A stretch of 64,000 bases of DNA from Neisseria subflava (GCF_005221305.1 NZ_CP039887.1:1550001-1614000); one strand, 5' to 3'. Shown: positions 1 to 9,409, counted from the first letter of the stretch. The notes: generated by a model from the sequence alone, not told the origin. A program made the numbers and translations.

Positions 1-1
1 C

Positions 2-355
2 GACGAAACCCTGATTACTTATCCCGTCCCCGACGAAATGCTGGATTTGCCCAAAAAAGTGCTGTTGCCCAAAGGCATTAATCCGCCGCGCCGCCACAGC
101 GAACTGACCATTGCCATCATCCAACTGGTTGCCAGCAAACGCGGCATCGCCGCCCTGCCTTACTGGACGGTTATGCCGTATTTGGAAAAAGGCTACGTCG
201 TCCACCGCAAAATCACTTCAGACGGCCTGCAAAGCAAACTTTATGCCGCCATTCGTACGGAAGATGCCAACAAAGGCTATCTGGACAACTTCTGCCAAAT
301 TACTCACGACCGCTGTTTTGCCGACTTGCCAGGCTTAAGCGAATTGGAAATGTAA
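2..355 (+). CDS. metR: LysR-family regulator MetR, C-terminal part (5' end outside window)
   Basis: The reading frame is open from the window edge, so only the last 117 residues of a LysR-type regulator are present. This part is the end of the effector-binding domain. The stretch starting ETLITYPVP and the later IIQLVASKRGIAALPYW resemble the corresponding part of enterobacterial MetR, the homocysteine-responsive activator of methionine biosynthesis genes. The DNA-binding helix-turn-helix lies outside the window. A DUS inverted-repeat hairpin follows the stop. MetR is the best match by eye, but another LysR paralogue cannot be excluded without the N-terminus. Confidence 0.8.
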   Translation, partial: DETLITYPVPDEMLDLPKKVLLPKGINPPRRHSELTIAIIQLVASKRGIAALPYWTVMPYLEKGYVVHRKITSDGLQSKLYAAIRTEDANKGYLDNFCQITHDRCFADLPGLSELEM

Positions 356-368
356 ACTTGAAACAATC

Positions 369-406
369 AAAAGGCCGTCTGAACAATTTTCAGACGGCCT
401 TTTTTT
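369..406. terminator. DUS inverted-repeat terminator
   Basis: Inverted AGGCCGTCTGAA copies with a 4-nt loop, flanked by A and T runs. It lies between convergent metR and the pseudouridine synthase gene and could serve both. Confidence 0.8.
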
Positions 407-431
407 AATATACACAAAAACTCCACTGCTT

Positions 432-1082
432 CTATTCGGACTCATCCGAACCCAAACACGCCGACAAATCGATTTCAGACGGCCATGTTTTATCAGGAGC
501 AACCCGAATATCGAAATGCTCGCCGCGATAGTCGAAAACCAAACGCCAAGCGTGCAGAAACAGATGTTCCGCCTCATCGCCACCATACAGCGTATCGCCC
601 AAAATCGGACTGCCTATGCTTTTCATGGCCACGCGCAGCTGATGGGTTTTGCCGGTAAACGGTTGCAACACAAACAGGCGCAAACCGGGCTTCAAGCTTT
701 GGCTGCTGAAACGGGTAACGGCAAAATTATCCTCGTCACGCGTCAGCTTCCATGTACCGTGCCGCGAACGAGCCATACCGCCTTTCACCCAGCCCTGCTT
801 TTTCGCCGGCTTGTGCGTACCGAGTGCCAAATAAATTTTACGCACGGTTTTCTCGGCAAACTGTGCCGACAAAGCCGCCGCGCTGTCGCGGTTTAACGCA
901 AACAGCAATAAGCCGCTAGTGGCTTTATCCAAACGGTGAACCAACCACACGCGTTCAACGCCGAGCTGCTGCGCCAGCGAAGCAGTCAGGCAAACATCCT
1001 CTTCCGATTCGCTGTGCACCGATACGCCGCAAGGCTTATTGATGACCACAAAGTCTTTGTGCTCAAAAACAATGTCCCACAT
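432..1082 (-). CDS. RluA-family RNA pseudouridine synthase
   Basis: A 216-residue protein of the RluA-type pseudouridine synthase family, close to the short Rlu-like subfamily found in Neisseria and gamma-proteobacteria. It isomerises uridine to pseudouridine in rRNA or tRNA; the exact target is not evident. The catalytic motif HRLDKATSGL is at residues 50-58, with Asp52 the expected nucleophile, and the C-terminal GKTHQLRVAM block is also typical. There is no S4 domain at the N-terminus. The start codon lies directly downstream of the UPF0016 gene stop (1084), with a DUS at the junction, so the two genes are probably co-transcribed. Confidence 0.9.
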   Translation of the reverse strand: MWDIVFEHKDFVVINKPCGVSVHSESEEDVCLTASLAQQLGVERVWLVHRLDKATSGLLLFALNRDSAAALSAQFAEKTVRKIYLALGTHKPAKKQGWVKGGMARSRHGTWKLTRDEDNFAVTRFSSQSLKPGLRLFVLQPFTGKTHQLRVAMKSIGSPILGDTLYGGDEAEHLFLHAWRLVFDYRGEHFDIRVAPDKTWPSEIDLSACLGSDESE

Positions 1083-1083
1083 T

Positions 1084-1662
1084 TCAGACGGCCTTCAACA
1101 CAATACCGTCGCCAAGCAGGGTCAAAATACCCAGCAGGCAGAACAAGATACACGCAGCAATGCGCACTGCTTTGGCCGGAATTTTGCGCATCAGCATTTC
1201 GCCCAAATACACGGCAGGCACAGAAGCAATCATCAAACCGGCAATACTGCCGACCACGACCAGCAGGATAGATTGGTATTTTGCCGCCAAAAGAACTGTT
1301 GCAATTTGCGTTTTATCGCCGATTTCCGCCAAGAAAAACAGGACGACCGTTGCCGTAAATGCGCCGTATTTCAGCCACTTGCTGTCAGGGTCTTCGTCTT
1401 TGTCCGGCAACAGCAGCCATAATCCAACCGCAATAAAGCTGCCGCCGACCACCCATTTCATGACTTCGGGCGAAATAGCGGATGCCAGCCAGACACCAAG
1501 TGCGGCTGAAACAAGATGGTTCAACAGGGTTGCAATAAAGATACCGGCAACAATCGCGTTTTTGTGGGCAAAACGTGCTGCCAAAAAGAGCGCCAGTAAT
1601 TGCGTTTTATCGCCGATTTCGGCAATGGCAACGCCCAGTGTCGAGGAGAAAAAAGCTTCCAT
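1084..1662 (-). CDS. UPF0016 (TMEM165/GDT1 family) transporter, probable Mn2+ exporter
   Basis: A 192-residue membrane protein with about six transmembrane helices in two homologous halves. Each half carries the family signature EIGDKT (residues 15-20 and 113-118), whose acidic residues form the cation site. Family members export Mn2+ (MneA of Vibrio) or exchange Ca2+/Mn2+ for protons in eukaryotes. A yybP-ykoY aptamer lies immediately upstream, which independently points to Mn2+ homeostasis. This is not MntX, the meningococcal Mn exporter of the MntP/DUF204 family, so it may be a second Mn efflux route. The substrate is an inference from family and riboswitch. Confidence 0.88.
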   Translation of the reverse strand: MEAFFSSTLGVAIAEIGDKTQLLALFLAARFAHKNAIVAGIFIATLLNHLVSAALGVWLASAISPEVMKWVVGGSFIAVGLWLLLPDKDEDPDSKWLKYGAFTATVVLFFLAEIGDKTQIATVLLAAKYQSILLVVVGSIAGLMIASVPAVYLGEMLMRKIPAKAVRIAACILFCLLGILTLLGDGIVLKAV

Positions 1663-1681
1663 GATTTAAGATACTCAACCG

Positions 1682-1729
1682 AAAAGCGGGCAAACAAAAA
1701 GCGCTGTGCATACCGCCCGCAAGGGTATG
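1682..1729 (-). terminator. Riboswitch expression platform: intrinsic terminator and competing hairpin
   Basis: On the minus strand a GCGGGC/GCCCGC stem (1715-1720 with 1686-1691) is followed by TTTT. A second hairpin, CATACC/GGTATG (1709-1714 with 1724-1729), places the upstream terminator arm in its loop. The arrangement fits an on/off transcription switch, but which state goes with Mn2+ is not shown by sequence alone. Confidence 0.6.
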
Positions 1730-1734
1730 GACAA

Positions 1735-1855
1735 CGCTTACGTCTTGCCTGTCTTCCGATAAAGCAGAGAAGATACCGCTGCCACGGCCGCACAAGCCGA
1801 TTATGTTGACAACAGTTTCGGCATTGCGCCGAATGGCTACTCCCGTAAGAGTGAA
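1735..1855 (-). promoter_or_regulatory. yybP-ykoY manganese riboswitch
   Basis: On the minus strand, in the leader of the UPF0016 gene, the conserved GGGAGTAGCC box (1835-1844) is followed by a hairpin and then by GTCAACATAATCGG (1797-1810), the two hallmarks of the yybP-ykoY Mn2+ aptamer. A short P1 stem can be drawn between 1845-1849 and 1737-1741. The aptamer is known to sense Mn2+ and switch on Mn exporters. A hairpin followed by a T-run lies between the aptamer and the start codon, which suggests transcriptional control. Confidence 0.85.
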
Positions 1856-1904
1856 GCACGCATTGTAAGGTAAACCATGGCTTGAAGCAACAAAAAGAAA
1901 AACA

Positions 1905-1948
1905 AAAGGCCGTCTGAAACCCAATGTAACAGGTTTCAGACGGCCTTT
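1905..1948. terminator. DUS inverted-repeat terminator of dnaJ
   Basis: A 16-bp stem of inverted DUS (AAAGGCCGTCTGAAAC) with a 12-nt loop, 10 nt past the dnaJ stop. Confidence 0.8.
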
Positions 1949-1957
1949 CTACAGCGA

Positions 1958-3109
1958 TTAATTATCGGAGAACAAATCGCCTACTTTTTCGCCCACTTTT
2001 TCCCAAAACGATTTTTTGCGTGGGGTTTGGCTGAGATTGAGACCGGAGGAGATTTTTTCAAATTCTTCCAACAACTCTTTCTGACGATCGGTCAAGTTGA
2101 CCGGCGTTTCGACCAAAATGTGGCAGTACAAATCGCCGGTTGAGCTGGAGCGCAGAGACTTGATGCCTTTGCCTTTCACGCGCATACGGCGGCCAGTTTG
2201 CGTTTCTTTCGGAATGTGCAGTTTGACTTTACCGTCCAACGTCGGCACTTCGACTTCGCCACCCAATGCGGCAATGGCAAAGCTGATCGGCAGTTCGCAA
2301 TGCAGATCCAAGCCGTTGCGTTCGAAGATTTTGTGCTGTCTTACGCGGACATTGACGTACAAATCGCCTGCCGGTGCGCCGTGTTGACCCGGCTCGCCCT
2401 CGCCGCTCAAGCGGATGCGTTGACCGTCGTCGATGCCTGCCGGAATGTTGACTTCAACCGTTTTGCTGGTCTTGGTGCGGCCTTCGCCACGGCATTTGAC
2501 GCAAGGATCTTTGATTTCTTTGCCTGTACCGTGACAAGTCGGACAAGTCTGCTGCATTTGGAAAATGGCTTGGCGGACGTGTACCGTACCTGAGCCGTGA
2601 CAGGTCGAACAAGTCGATGCGGACGTGCCCGGTTTGGCACCTGAACCGTGGCAGACATCACATTCTTCATAAGTCGGAATGTTGATGCGTTTTTTCACGC
2701 CTTTGGCGGCTTCTTCAAGCGAAATCTCTATGCCGACCTGCAAGTCCGCGCCGCTGTAATCCGGCTGACGGCCGCCTGCGCTGCCGCCACCGCCGAACAT
2801 TTGGCTGAAAATATCGGAAAAATCGAAGCCTTGCGCGCCACCGAAACCGCCAAAGCCACCGAATCCGCCTGCACCTGCGCCCTGTTCAAACGCGGCATGA
2901 CCGTATTGGTCGTACATGGTACGTTTTTCCTTGTCAGACAAGGTATCGTAAGCTTTTTGGACTTCTTTAAATTTTTCTTCCGCTTCTTTGTTGTCAGGAT
3001 TGCGGTCGGGATGGTATTTCATTGCCAGCTTGCGGTAGGCTTTTTTGATTTCATCGTCGCTAGCGCTGCGGGCAACACCAAGGGTTTCGTAATAATCTTG
3101 GGTACTCAT
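1958..3109 (-). CDS. dnaJ: Chaperone protein DnaJ (Hsp40)
   Basis: Full-length 383-residue type I J-protein, co-chaperone that stimulates the DnaK ATPase and delivers unfolded clients in the cytoplasm. The J domain has HPD at residues 33-35. A Gly/Phe-rich linker (about residues 75-115) follows, then four CxxCxGxG zinc repeats (CDVCHGSG, CSTCHGSG, CPTCHGTG, CVKCRGEG), then the C-terminal substrate-binding domain. dnaK and grpE are not adjacent. A heat-shock type promoter can be drawn upstream (3149-3177), and the gene is closed by a DUS hairpin. Confidence 0.98.
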   Translation of the reverse strand: MSTQDYYETLGVARSASDDEIKKAYRKLAMKYHPDRNPDNKEAEEKFKEVQKAYDTLSDKEKRTMYDQYGHAAFEQGAGAGGFGGFGGFGGAQGFDFSDIFSQMFGGGGSAGGRQPDYSGADLQVGIEISLEEAAKGVKKRINIPTYEECDVCHGSGAKPGTSASTCSTCHGSGTVHVRQAIFQMQQTCPTCHGTGKEIKDPCVKCRGEGRTKTSKTVEVNIPAGIDDGQRIRLSGEGEPGQHGAPAGDLYVNVRVRQHKIFERNGLDLHCELPISFAIAALGGEVEVPTLDGKVKLHIPKETQTGRRMRVKGKGIKSLRSSSTGDLYCHILVETPVNLTDRQKELLEEFEKISSGLNLSQTPRKKSFWEKVGEKVGDLFSDN

Positions 3110-3148
3110 AATTTTGATAGTGTTTTGAATAAGTTTGAACTGGGTCGG

Positions 3149-3177
3149 ATATGTGGGCGGAAGGTAAAAAACTCAAG
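3149..3177 (-). promoter_or_regulatory. Candidate sigma-32 (RpoH) promoter of dnaJ
   Basis: On the minus strand, CTTGAG (3172-3177) is separated by 15 nt from CCACATAT (3149-3156). This is close to the RpoH consensus CTTGAA / CCCCATNT. The position about 40 nt upstream of the start codon suits a dnaJ heat-shock promoter. Confidence 0.5.
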
Positions 3178-3188
3178 TCGATATTTTT

Positions 3189-3221
3189 AAGGCCGTCTGA
3201 AAATTTTGTTTCAGACGGCCT
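3189..3221. repeat. Inverted DUS pair between divergent genes
   Basis: Two AGGCCGTCTGAA copies in inverted orientation between the divergent dnaJ and the small exported-protein gene. Neither neighbour ends here, so it is unlikely to act as an ordinary 3' terminator. Confidence 0.85.
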
Positions 3222-3310
3222 CCCTCGCCTTGTCAAAGCATGATAATGGCCTTAAAGTGAAAGAATATTTGACCCTATACCGCTGTTTTATACTAGAAAG
3301 GTTTTCCTCC

Positions 3311-3646
3311 ATGATGAAAAAAACCGCTTCCTTTTTATGCCTGATGCTGATGGCGGCCGCTGTCCAAGCCACGCCTTCCGACAGCGAACGCATTGCGGCA
3401 CTGGAGCGTCAGGTGGCCGAACTGACTGCCCAAGTAAACCGCCTACTGAGCGAGCGTTTGGACGAGCGTTCCGCACGCAGAAACAACGAAGTTCACGTGT
3501 GTACGTTGTCGGCATTTACCGACACCTTCCGTGCCGAGAACGTCAACCGCGGCCGCGCACGCTTGGATGTGATTCAGCAATGCCGCCGCCAGCACGCGGA
3601 AATGTTCTGCAAGGAAGAAGCCGTCCGTTGCCAGACTTACCGTTAA
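3311..3646 (+). CDS. Small exported protein, function unknown
   Basis: A 111-residue protein starting at the tandem ATG ATG, with GAAAGG about 10 nt upstream. Residues 1 to about 21 form a signal peptide (MMKK, hydrophobic core, VQA cleavage). Residues 25-50 are a short heptad-like helix (IAALERQVAELTAQVNRLL). The rest is basic and has four cysteines (HVC, QQC, MFC, VRC), suggesting two disulfides in the periplasm. It is a single-gene unit closed by a DUS terminator. I do not recognise a characterised family. Confidence 0.75.
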   Translation: MMKKTASFLCLMLMAAAVQATPSDSERIAALERQVAELTAQVNRLLSERLDERSARRNNEVHVCTLSAFTDTFRAENVNRGRARLDVIQQCRRQHAEMFCKEEAVRCQTYR

Positions 3647-3658
3647 CCTTTCATACTC

Positions 3659-3693
3659 AGGCCGTCTGAAACCCTGTTTTCAGACGGCCTTTT
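3659..3693 (+). terminator. DUS inverted-repeat terminator
   Basis: Inverted DUS with a short loop and TTTT, 13 nt after the stop of the small exported-protein gene. Confidence 0.75.
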
Positions 3694-3845
3694 GATTGTT
3701 TGCATTCTTCCATATCAAAACAAACGGGAAACAACAATGCCAAAGCGGTTTGACATGATGTTACGACACAAGCAATCCGCTTCTGAATCCGCTATAATCT
3801 GCGTTTGATTTTATTTTCCAACGCCTTTGTATAAAGCGAAACATC

Positions 3846-6476
3846 ATGCAAGAACAATATCAACCCGCCGCCATCGAGCCTGCGGCGCAGAAAAAATGGG
3901 ACGACGCCCGTATTTTCAACGTCTCCGAAGACGCTTCCAAACCCAAATACTACTGCCTCTCCATGTTCCCCTACCCCAGTGGCAAGCTGCACATGGGGCA
4001 TGTGCGCAACTACACCATCGGCGACGTATTAAGCCGCTTCAAACTTTTAAACGGCTTCAACGTCATGCAGCCTATGGGTTGGGACGCGTTCGGTATGCCT
4101 GCGGAAAATGCGGCGATGAAAAACAACGTCGCCCCTGCCGCATGGACTTACGACAACATCGAATACATGAAAACCCAGCTCAAAAGCCTGGGTTTTGCAA
4201 TTGACTGGGAGCGCGAAGTCGCCACCTGCAAACCCGAATACTACCGCTGGGAACAATGGCTGTTTACCAAGCTGTTTGAAAAAGGCATCGTCTATCGCAA
4301 AAACGGCACGGTAAACTGGGACCCGGTCGACCAAACCGTCCTTGCCAACGAGCAAGTCATCGACGGTCGCGGCTGGCGTTCGGGCGCGTTGATCGAAAAA
4401 CGCGAAATCCCGATGTATTACTTCAAAATCACCGATTACGCCGAAGAGCTGCTCAATGATTTGGACAAGCTGGAACACTGGCCGGAACAAGTCAAAACCA
4501 TGCAGCGCAACTGGATCGGCAAATCTCGCGGTATGACCGTGCGCTTTGCTGTTTCAGACGACAGCAAACAAGGCTTGGAAGGCGATTACGCGAAATTCCT
4601 GCAAGTTTATACCACCCGTCCCGACACGCTAATGGGTGCGACTTATGTTGCTGTTGCCGCCGAGCATCCGCTGGCAACCGCCGCAGCCGCCGACAAACCC
4701 GAATTGCAGGCATTTATCGCCGAATGCAAAGCCGGCTCGGTTGCCGAAGCCGACATGGCGACGATGGAGAAAAAAGGCGTGCCGACCGGCCGCTACGTCG
4801 TCAACCCGCTCAACGGCGACAAGCTGGAAGTGTGGATTGCCAACTATGTATTGTGGGGCTACGGCGATGGCGCGGTGATGGCGGTACCGGCGCACGACGA
4901 ACGCGATTTCGAGTTCGCCACCAAATACAATCTGCCGAAAAAACAAGTTATTGCCGTCGGCGACAACGCATTCGACGCAAACCAATGGCAAGAATGGTAC
5001 GGCGACAAAGAAAACGGCGTATTGGTCAACAGCGGCGACTTGGACGGCATGAATTTTCAGACGGCCTTCGACGCCATCGCCGCCAAGCTGCAAAGCCAAG
5101 ATGCAGGCGAACCGAAAACCCAATACCGCCTGCGCGACTGGGGCATTTCGCGCCAACGCTACTGGGGCTGCCCGATTCCCATCGTCCATTGCGAAAAATG
5201 CGGCGACGTACCCGTCCCAGCCGACCAACTGCCCGTCGTCCTGCCCGAAAACGTCGTACCCGACGGCATGGGTTCGCCTTTGGCAAAAATGCCCGAGTTT
5301 TACGAAACCACCTGCCCATCATGCGGCGGCGCGGCAAAACGCGAAACCGACACCATGGACACCTTCATGGAATCGAGCTGGTATTTCTTCCGCTACATGT
5401 CGCCCAAGTTCGCAGAAGGCATGGTATCGGCTGAAGCCGCGAAATACTGGGGCGCGGTCGACCAATACATCGGCGGTATCGAACACGCGATTCTGCACCT
5501 CTTGTACGCGCGTTTCTTCACCAAACTGATGCGCGACGAAGGTTTGGTCAGCGTGGACGAACCGTTCGAACGCCTGCTCACGCAAGGCATGGTCGTCTGC
5601 GAAACCTACTACCGCGAAAACGCCAACGGCAGCAAAGACTGGATCAACCCTGCCGATGTCGAGCTGACTTTCGACGACAAAGGCCGCCCCGTTTCAGCCG
5701 TCCTTAAAGCCGACGGCCAGCCTGTCGTCATCAGCGGCACGGAAAAAATGTCTAAGTCCAAAAACAACGGCGTCGATCCGCAAGAACTGATCAACGCCTA
5801 CGGCGCGGACACCGCCCGCCTGTTCATGATGTTCGCCGCACCGCCCGAACAGTCCCTCGAATGGAGCGACAGCGGTGTCGAAGGCGCACACCGCTTCCTG
5901 CGCCGCCTGTGGCGTACCGTTTACGAATACTTGAAGCAAGGCGAAGCAGTCAAAGCGTTTGCAGGCAGCCAAGACGGTTTGTCTAAAGAACTCAAAGACC
6001 TGCGCCACAAACTGCACTCTACCATCGCCAAAGTCAGCGACGACTACGGCCGCCGCCAACAGTTCAACACCGCCATCGCCGCCGTGATGGAACTGCTCAA
6101 CCAATACGACAAAACCGACACCAGCAGCGAACAAGGCCGCGCCGTCGTCCAAGAAGTATTGGAAGCCGCCGTACGCCTGTTGTGGCCGATTGTGCCGCAC
6201 ATCTGCGAAACCCTGTGGAGCGAATTGAACAGCGCGAAACTGTGGGAAGCAGGCTGGCCGACAGTCGACGAAGCCGCCTTGGTCAAATCCGAAATCGAAG
6301 TCATGGTTCAAGTCAACGGCAAACTGCGCGGCAAAATCACCGTCGCCGCCGACGCATCCAAAGCCGACCTCGAAGCAGCCGCCCTTGCCAACGAAGGCGC
6401 AGTAAAATTCATGGAAGGCAAGCCTGCGAAGAAAATCATCGTCGTTCCCGGACGCTTGGTGAATATCGTCGTCTAA
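3846..6476 (+). CDS. leuS: Leucyl-tRNA synthetase
   Basis: Full-length 876-residue class I synthetase charging tRNA-Leu in the cytoplasm. The HIGH motif is present as HMGH (residues 49-52) and the KMSKS loop at 634-638. Between them lie the CP1 editing domain, which hydrolyses mischarged tRNA, and a zinc-type insertion with CEKCG and CPSCGG pairs. The C-terminal anticodon-binding part and the LeuS-specific tail (MVQVNGKLRG) are complete. A TATAAT box stands at 3793-3798, 48 nt upstream of the start, without a good -35. lptE/holA, which often follow leuS, are absent here. Confidence 0.98.
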   Translation: MQEQYQPAAIEPAAQKKWDDARIFNVSEDASKPKYYCLSMFPYPSGKLHMGHVRNYTIGDVLSRFKLLNGFNVMQPMGWDAFGMPAENAAMKNNVAPAAWTYDNIEYMKTQLKSLGFAIDWEREVATCKPEYYRWEQWLFTKLFEKGIVYRKNGTVNWDPVDQTVLANEQVIDGRGWRSGALIEKREIPMYYFKITDYAEELLNDLDKLEHWPEQVKTMQRNWIGKSRGMTVRFAVSDDSKQGLEGDYAKFLQVYTTRPDTLMGATYVAVAAEHPLATAAAADKPELQAFIAECKAGSVAEADMATMEKKGVPTGRYVVNPLNGDKLEVWIANYVLWGYGDGAVMAVPAHDERDFEFATKYNLPKKQVIAVGDNAFDANQWQEWYGDKENGVLVNSGDLDGMNFQTAFDAIAAKLQSQDAGEPKTQYRLRDWGISRQRYWGCPIPIVHCEKCGDVPVPADQLPVVLPENVVPDGMGSPLAKMPEFYETTCPSCGGAAKRETDTMDTFMESSWYFFRYMSPKFAEGMVSAEAAKYWGAVDQYIGGIEHAILHLLYARFFTKLMRDEGLVSVDEPFERLLTQGMVVCETYYRENANGSKDWINPADVELTFDDKGRPVSAVLKADGQPVVISGTEKMSKSKNNGVDPQELINAYGADTARLFMMFAAPPEQSLEWSDSGVEGAHRFLRRLWRTVYEYLKQGEAVKAFAGSQDGLSKELKDLRHKLHSTIAKVSDDYGRRQQFNTAIAAVMELLNQYDKTDTSSEQGRAVVQEVLEAAVRLLWPIVPHICETLWSELNSAKLWEAGWPTVDEAALVKSEIEVMVQVNGKLRGKITVAADASKADLEAAALANEGAVKFMEGKPAKKIIVVPGRLVNIVV

Positions 6477-6504
6477 ATCGCTTTTAAGGTTTAGCCATAC
6501 GAAT

Positions 6505-6540
6505 AAAGGCCGTTTGAAACTTGGTTTTCAGACGGCCTTT
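6505..6540 (+). terminator. DUS inverted-repeat terminator of leuS
   Basis: An imperfect DUS (one copy reads GGCCGTTTGAA) paired with a consensus inverted copy, then TTTTATTTT. Confidence 0.75.
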
Positions 6541-6679
6541 TATTTTGGCTTTCAAGCCCAACCGTTATTTTATTTAAACGTAAGGTTTTCAATTAAATCA
6601 AAATCATAAAGATATTTTTTGAACCATCGTATTCAAATGAAAACCTTTGCTTTGATAAAAACAAGGTTTAGCCGAATAA

Positions 6680-6726
6680 AAAAAGGCCGTCTGAAACCCT
6701 ATATTCAGGTTTCAGACGGCCTTTTT
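6680..6726. terminator. DUS inverted-repeat terminator downstream of adhE
   Basis: A long stem of inverted DUS flanked by A and T runs, 13 nt past the adhE remnant's stop codon. Confidence 0.75.
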
Positions 6727-6738
6727 AACTGCCCGATT

Positions 6739-9354
6739 TTATGCGCCGTAATAGGCCTTGGTCAGGATTTCTTCCATATCGGCTACCATAGCGAGGCGTG
6801 GGTTGGCCGGGGTACATTGGTCTTCAAAAGACATCATGGCCAGCTCTTTTCTGCCGTCGAGGAAGGTTTTCTCATCGATGCCCTGCTCTTTCAACGACAT
6901 TTTGATGCCAACATTGACCGCCAGTTCATGACAAGCGCGGGCGAAGGATTCGACGCCTTCTGCCGGTGTGCTGCATGGCAGGCCTAAAGTACGGGCGATT
7001 TCCTGATATTTCAGGTCGGCTTTGTAGTAGTTGTACTTCGGCCAGGTGGCGGTTTTCTGCGGACGCGTGCCGTTGTAGCGGATGACGTGCGGCAGCAGGA
7101 TGGCGTTGGCGCGGCCGTGCGGAACGTGATATTTGCCGCCGATTTTGTGTGCCATCGAGTGGTTGATACCTAAGAACGCGTTGGCAAACGCCATGCCTGC
7201 GATGGTGGAGGCATTGTGCATATGCTCGCGCGCTTCGGGATCGGACGCACCGTGTTTGTAGGAGCGTTCGAGGTATTGGAACACGAGCTTGATGGCTTGC
7301 AGGGCTAGGCCGTCGGTAAAGTCGTTGGCGAGCACGGAAACGTATGCTTCTACGGCATGGGTCAGTACGTCCAGACCGGTGTCGGCGGTTACGCCGGCGG
7401 GGACGGTCATGGTAAACGCGGGATCGACGATGGCGATGGTCGGGGTCAGCGAGTAGTCGGCGATGGGGTATTTTTTGTCGCCGTCGCTGATGACGGTAAA
7501 CGGGGTTACTTCGGAGCCTGTTCCCGATGTGGTGGGGATGCCGATGAATTTGGCTTTGCGGCCCAATTCAGGGAAGCGGAAGGCGCGTTTGCGGATGTCC
7601 ATGAATTTTTGGACGAGGTCTTCAAAGTCGACTTAGGGCTATTCGTAGAAGAGCCACATGGCTTTTGCCGCGTCCATCGGCGAGCCGCCGCCCAGCGCGA
7701 TGATGGTGTCGGGCTGGAAGCTGCGCATCAAATCCGTGCCTTTATAGACGGTTTGAACGCTCGGATCGGCTTCGACATCGGTGAAAAGCTGGATGGTTAC
7801 TTTGTTTTTGCGTTAGTGGAGCTGGTGGGTCACTTTATCGACGAAGCCCAAATCGACCATCGAACGGTCGGTTACAATCATGACTTTTTCGCAGTCTTTC
7901 ATGTCTTGCAGGTATTGGATGGAATCACGCTCGAAATAGATTTTGGCGGGTACTTTGAACCATTGCATGTTGTTTCTCCGACGGCCTACTTTTTTGATGT
8001 TTAACAGGTTGACTGCGCTGACGTTGCCACCGACGGAGTTTTTGCCGTAAGAGCCGCAGCCCAAGGTCAGGGACGGCAGGAAGGCGTTGTACACGTCGCC
8101 GATGCCGCCGAAAGTGGAAGGCGAGTTCCAAATCACGCGCAGGGCTTTGACACGGGTGCCGAAGGTTTTTGCCAATTCTTGATCAGCGGTATGGATGGCG
8201 GCGGAGTGTCCCAAGCCGTCAAAGGCGACCATTTGTTCGGCAAACTGCAAGCCTTGTTCGGTGGAATCGGCTTTGAGCATTGCCAGTACGGGCGAGAGTT
8301 TTTCGCGGGTCAGCGGCTCGTTGGGGCCGACTTCGCGGCATTCGGCGATGATGATGTTGGTTTTTTCGGGAACTTTAAACCCAGCCTGTTCGGCAATCCA
8401 CGCCGCCGGTTTGCCCACCACGGCAGCATTGAGTTTCGCGCCGCCGCAGTTGGCGCAGTTTGCCGTAACGCCGAAGATGAAGTCTTCGAGCATGGCTTTT
8501 TCTTTTTTGTTGGCGAAGTACACACCGTAGGATTTGAACTCTTCGACCAGCTCTTTATAAATCTCTTTGTCGGCAATGACGGCTTGTTCGCTGGCGCAAA
8601 TCATGCCGTTGTCGAACGCTTTGGACATCACGATGTCGTGTGCCGCCTGTTGGATGTTTGCCGTTTTTTCAACATAGGCAGGCACGTTGCCCGCCCCGAC
8701 GCCGAGCGCGGGTTTGCCGCAGGAATAAGCGGCTTCCACCATCGCATTGCCACCGGTCGCCAAAATCGTCGCCACGCCCGGATGCTTCATCAGCGCGGAA
8801 GTGCCTTCCATAGACGGTTTTTCAATCCACTGGATACAGTTTTCCGGCGCGCCGGCGGCAATCGCGGCATCGCGCACGATTTGGGCGGCGTGGGCGGAAC
8901 ACTGCTGGGCGGAAGGGTGGAACGAGAAAATAATCGGATTGCGGATTTTCAGTGCAATCAGGGATTTGAAAATGGTGGTGGAAGTCGGATTGGTGGTCGG
9001 CACGATACCGCAGACGACCCCGACCGGATCGGCGATTTCGGTGATGCCGGTTACATCGTCTTCACTGATGACGCCCACGGTTTTCAAATCGCGCAGGCGG
9101 CGCACGACGTTTTCGCAGGCAAACAGGTTTTTGGTCGCCTTATCTTCAAATACACCGCGTCCCGTTTCTTCGACCGCGTGCATGGCGAGTACACCATGTT
9201 TGTCCAGCGCAGCAATGGAGGCTTTGGCAACGATATAATCAATCTGCTCCTGATTCAGCTTGCGAAACTCGTCCAACGAGCGCAAACCCTTTTCAACCAG
9301 GCTGTTTACCTCGGCTACGGCTGGGCTGACGACGTTGTCGGCTGATGCGTTCAT
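6739..9354 (-). pseudogene. adhE: adhE pseudogene: bifunctional acetaldehyde/alcohol dehydrogenase with three in-frame stops
   Basis: A single frame of 872 codons aligns by eye along the whole of AdhE, which converts acetyl-CoA to acetaldehyde to ethanol during fermentation. It is interrupted by TAA at codon 514 (7813-7815), TAG at codon 572 (7639-7641) and TAA at codon 574 (7633-7635). There is no frameshift. The aldehyde dehydrogenase half is intact, with the catalytic Cys in NGMICASEQA (Cys253). The alcohol dehydrogenase half keeps the iron-ligand regions (DVLTHAVEAY, NHSMAHKIGG, VPHGRAN). Its GGGSPMDAAKAMW nucleotide-binding motif lies between the first and second stops, so any protein made by re-initiation downstream would lack it. 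The first fragment (7813-9354, 513 aa) could still be an active acylating aldehyde dehydrogenase. Start chosen at ATG 9354, behind AAGGAGATA. Confidence 0.93.
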
Positions 9355-9409
9355 GGTGTATCTCCTTAATAAAAGGTGGCAATAAGGTCAATAAATTTTC
9401 ACTACGATA

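Noticed and set aside
3741..3760. TTGACA at 3750-3755 as -35 of leuS
   Set aside because: It lies 37 nt from the TATAAT at 3793-3798, too far for a sigma-70 promoter.
7633..7815. Recoding (selenocysteine, pyrrolysine or frameshifting) in adhE
   Set aside because: The stops are TAA and TAG, not TGA; two of them are a codon apart; no supporting structure is seen. A pseudogene is simpler.
8179..9345. Long open frame (388 codons) on the plus strand opposite adhE
   Set aside because: It is the mirror of the adhE reading frame; the minus strand shows the full AdhE family sequence.
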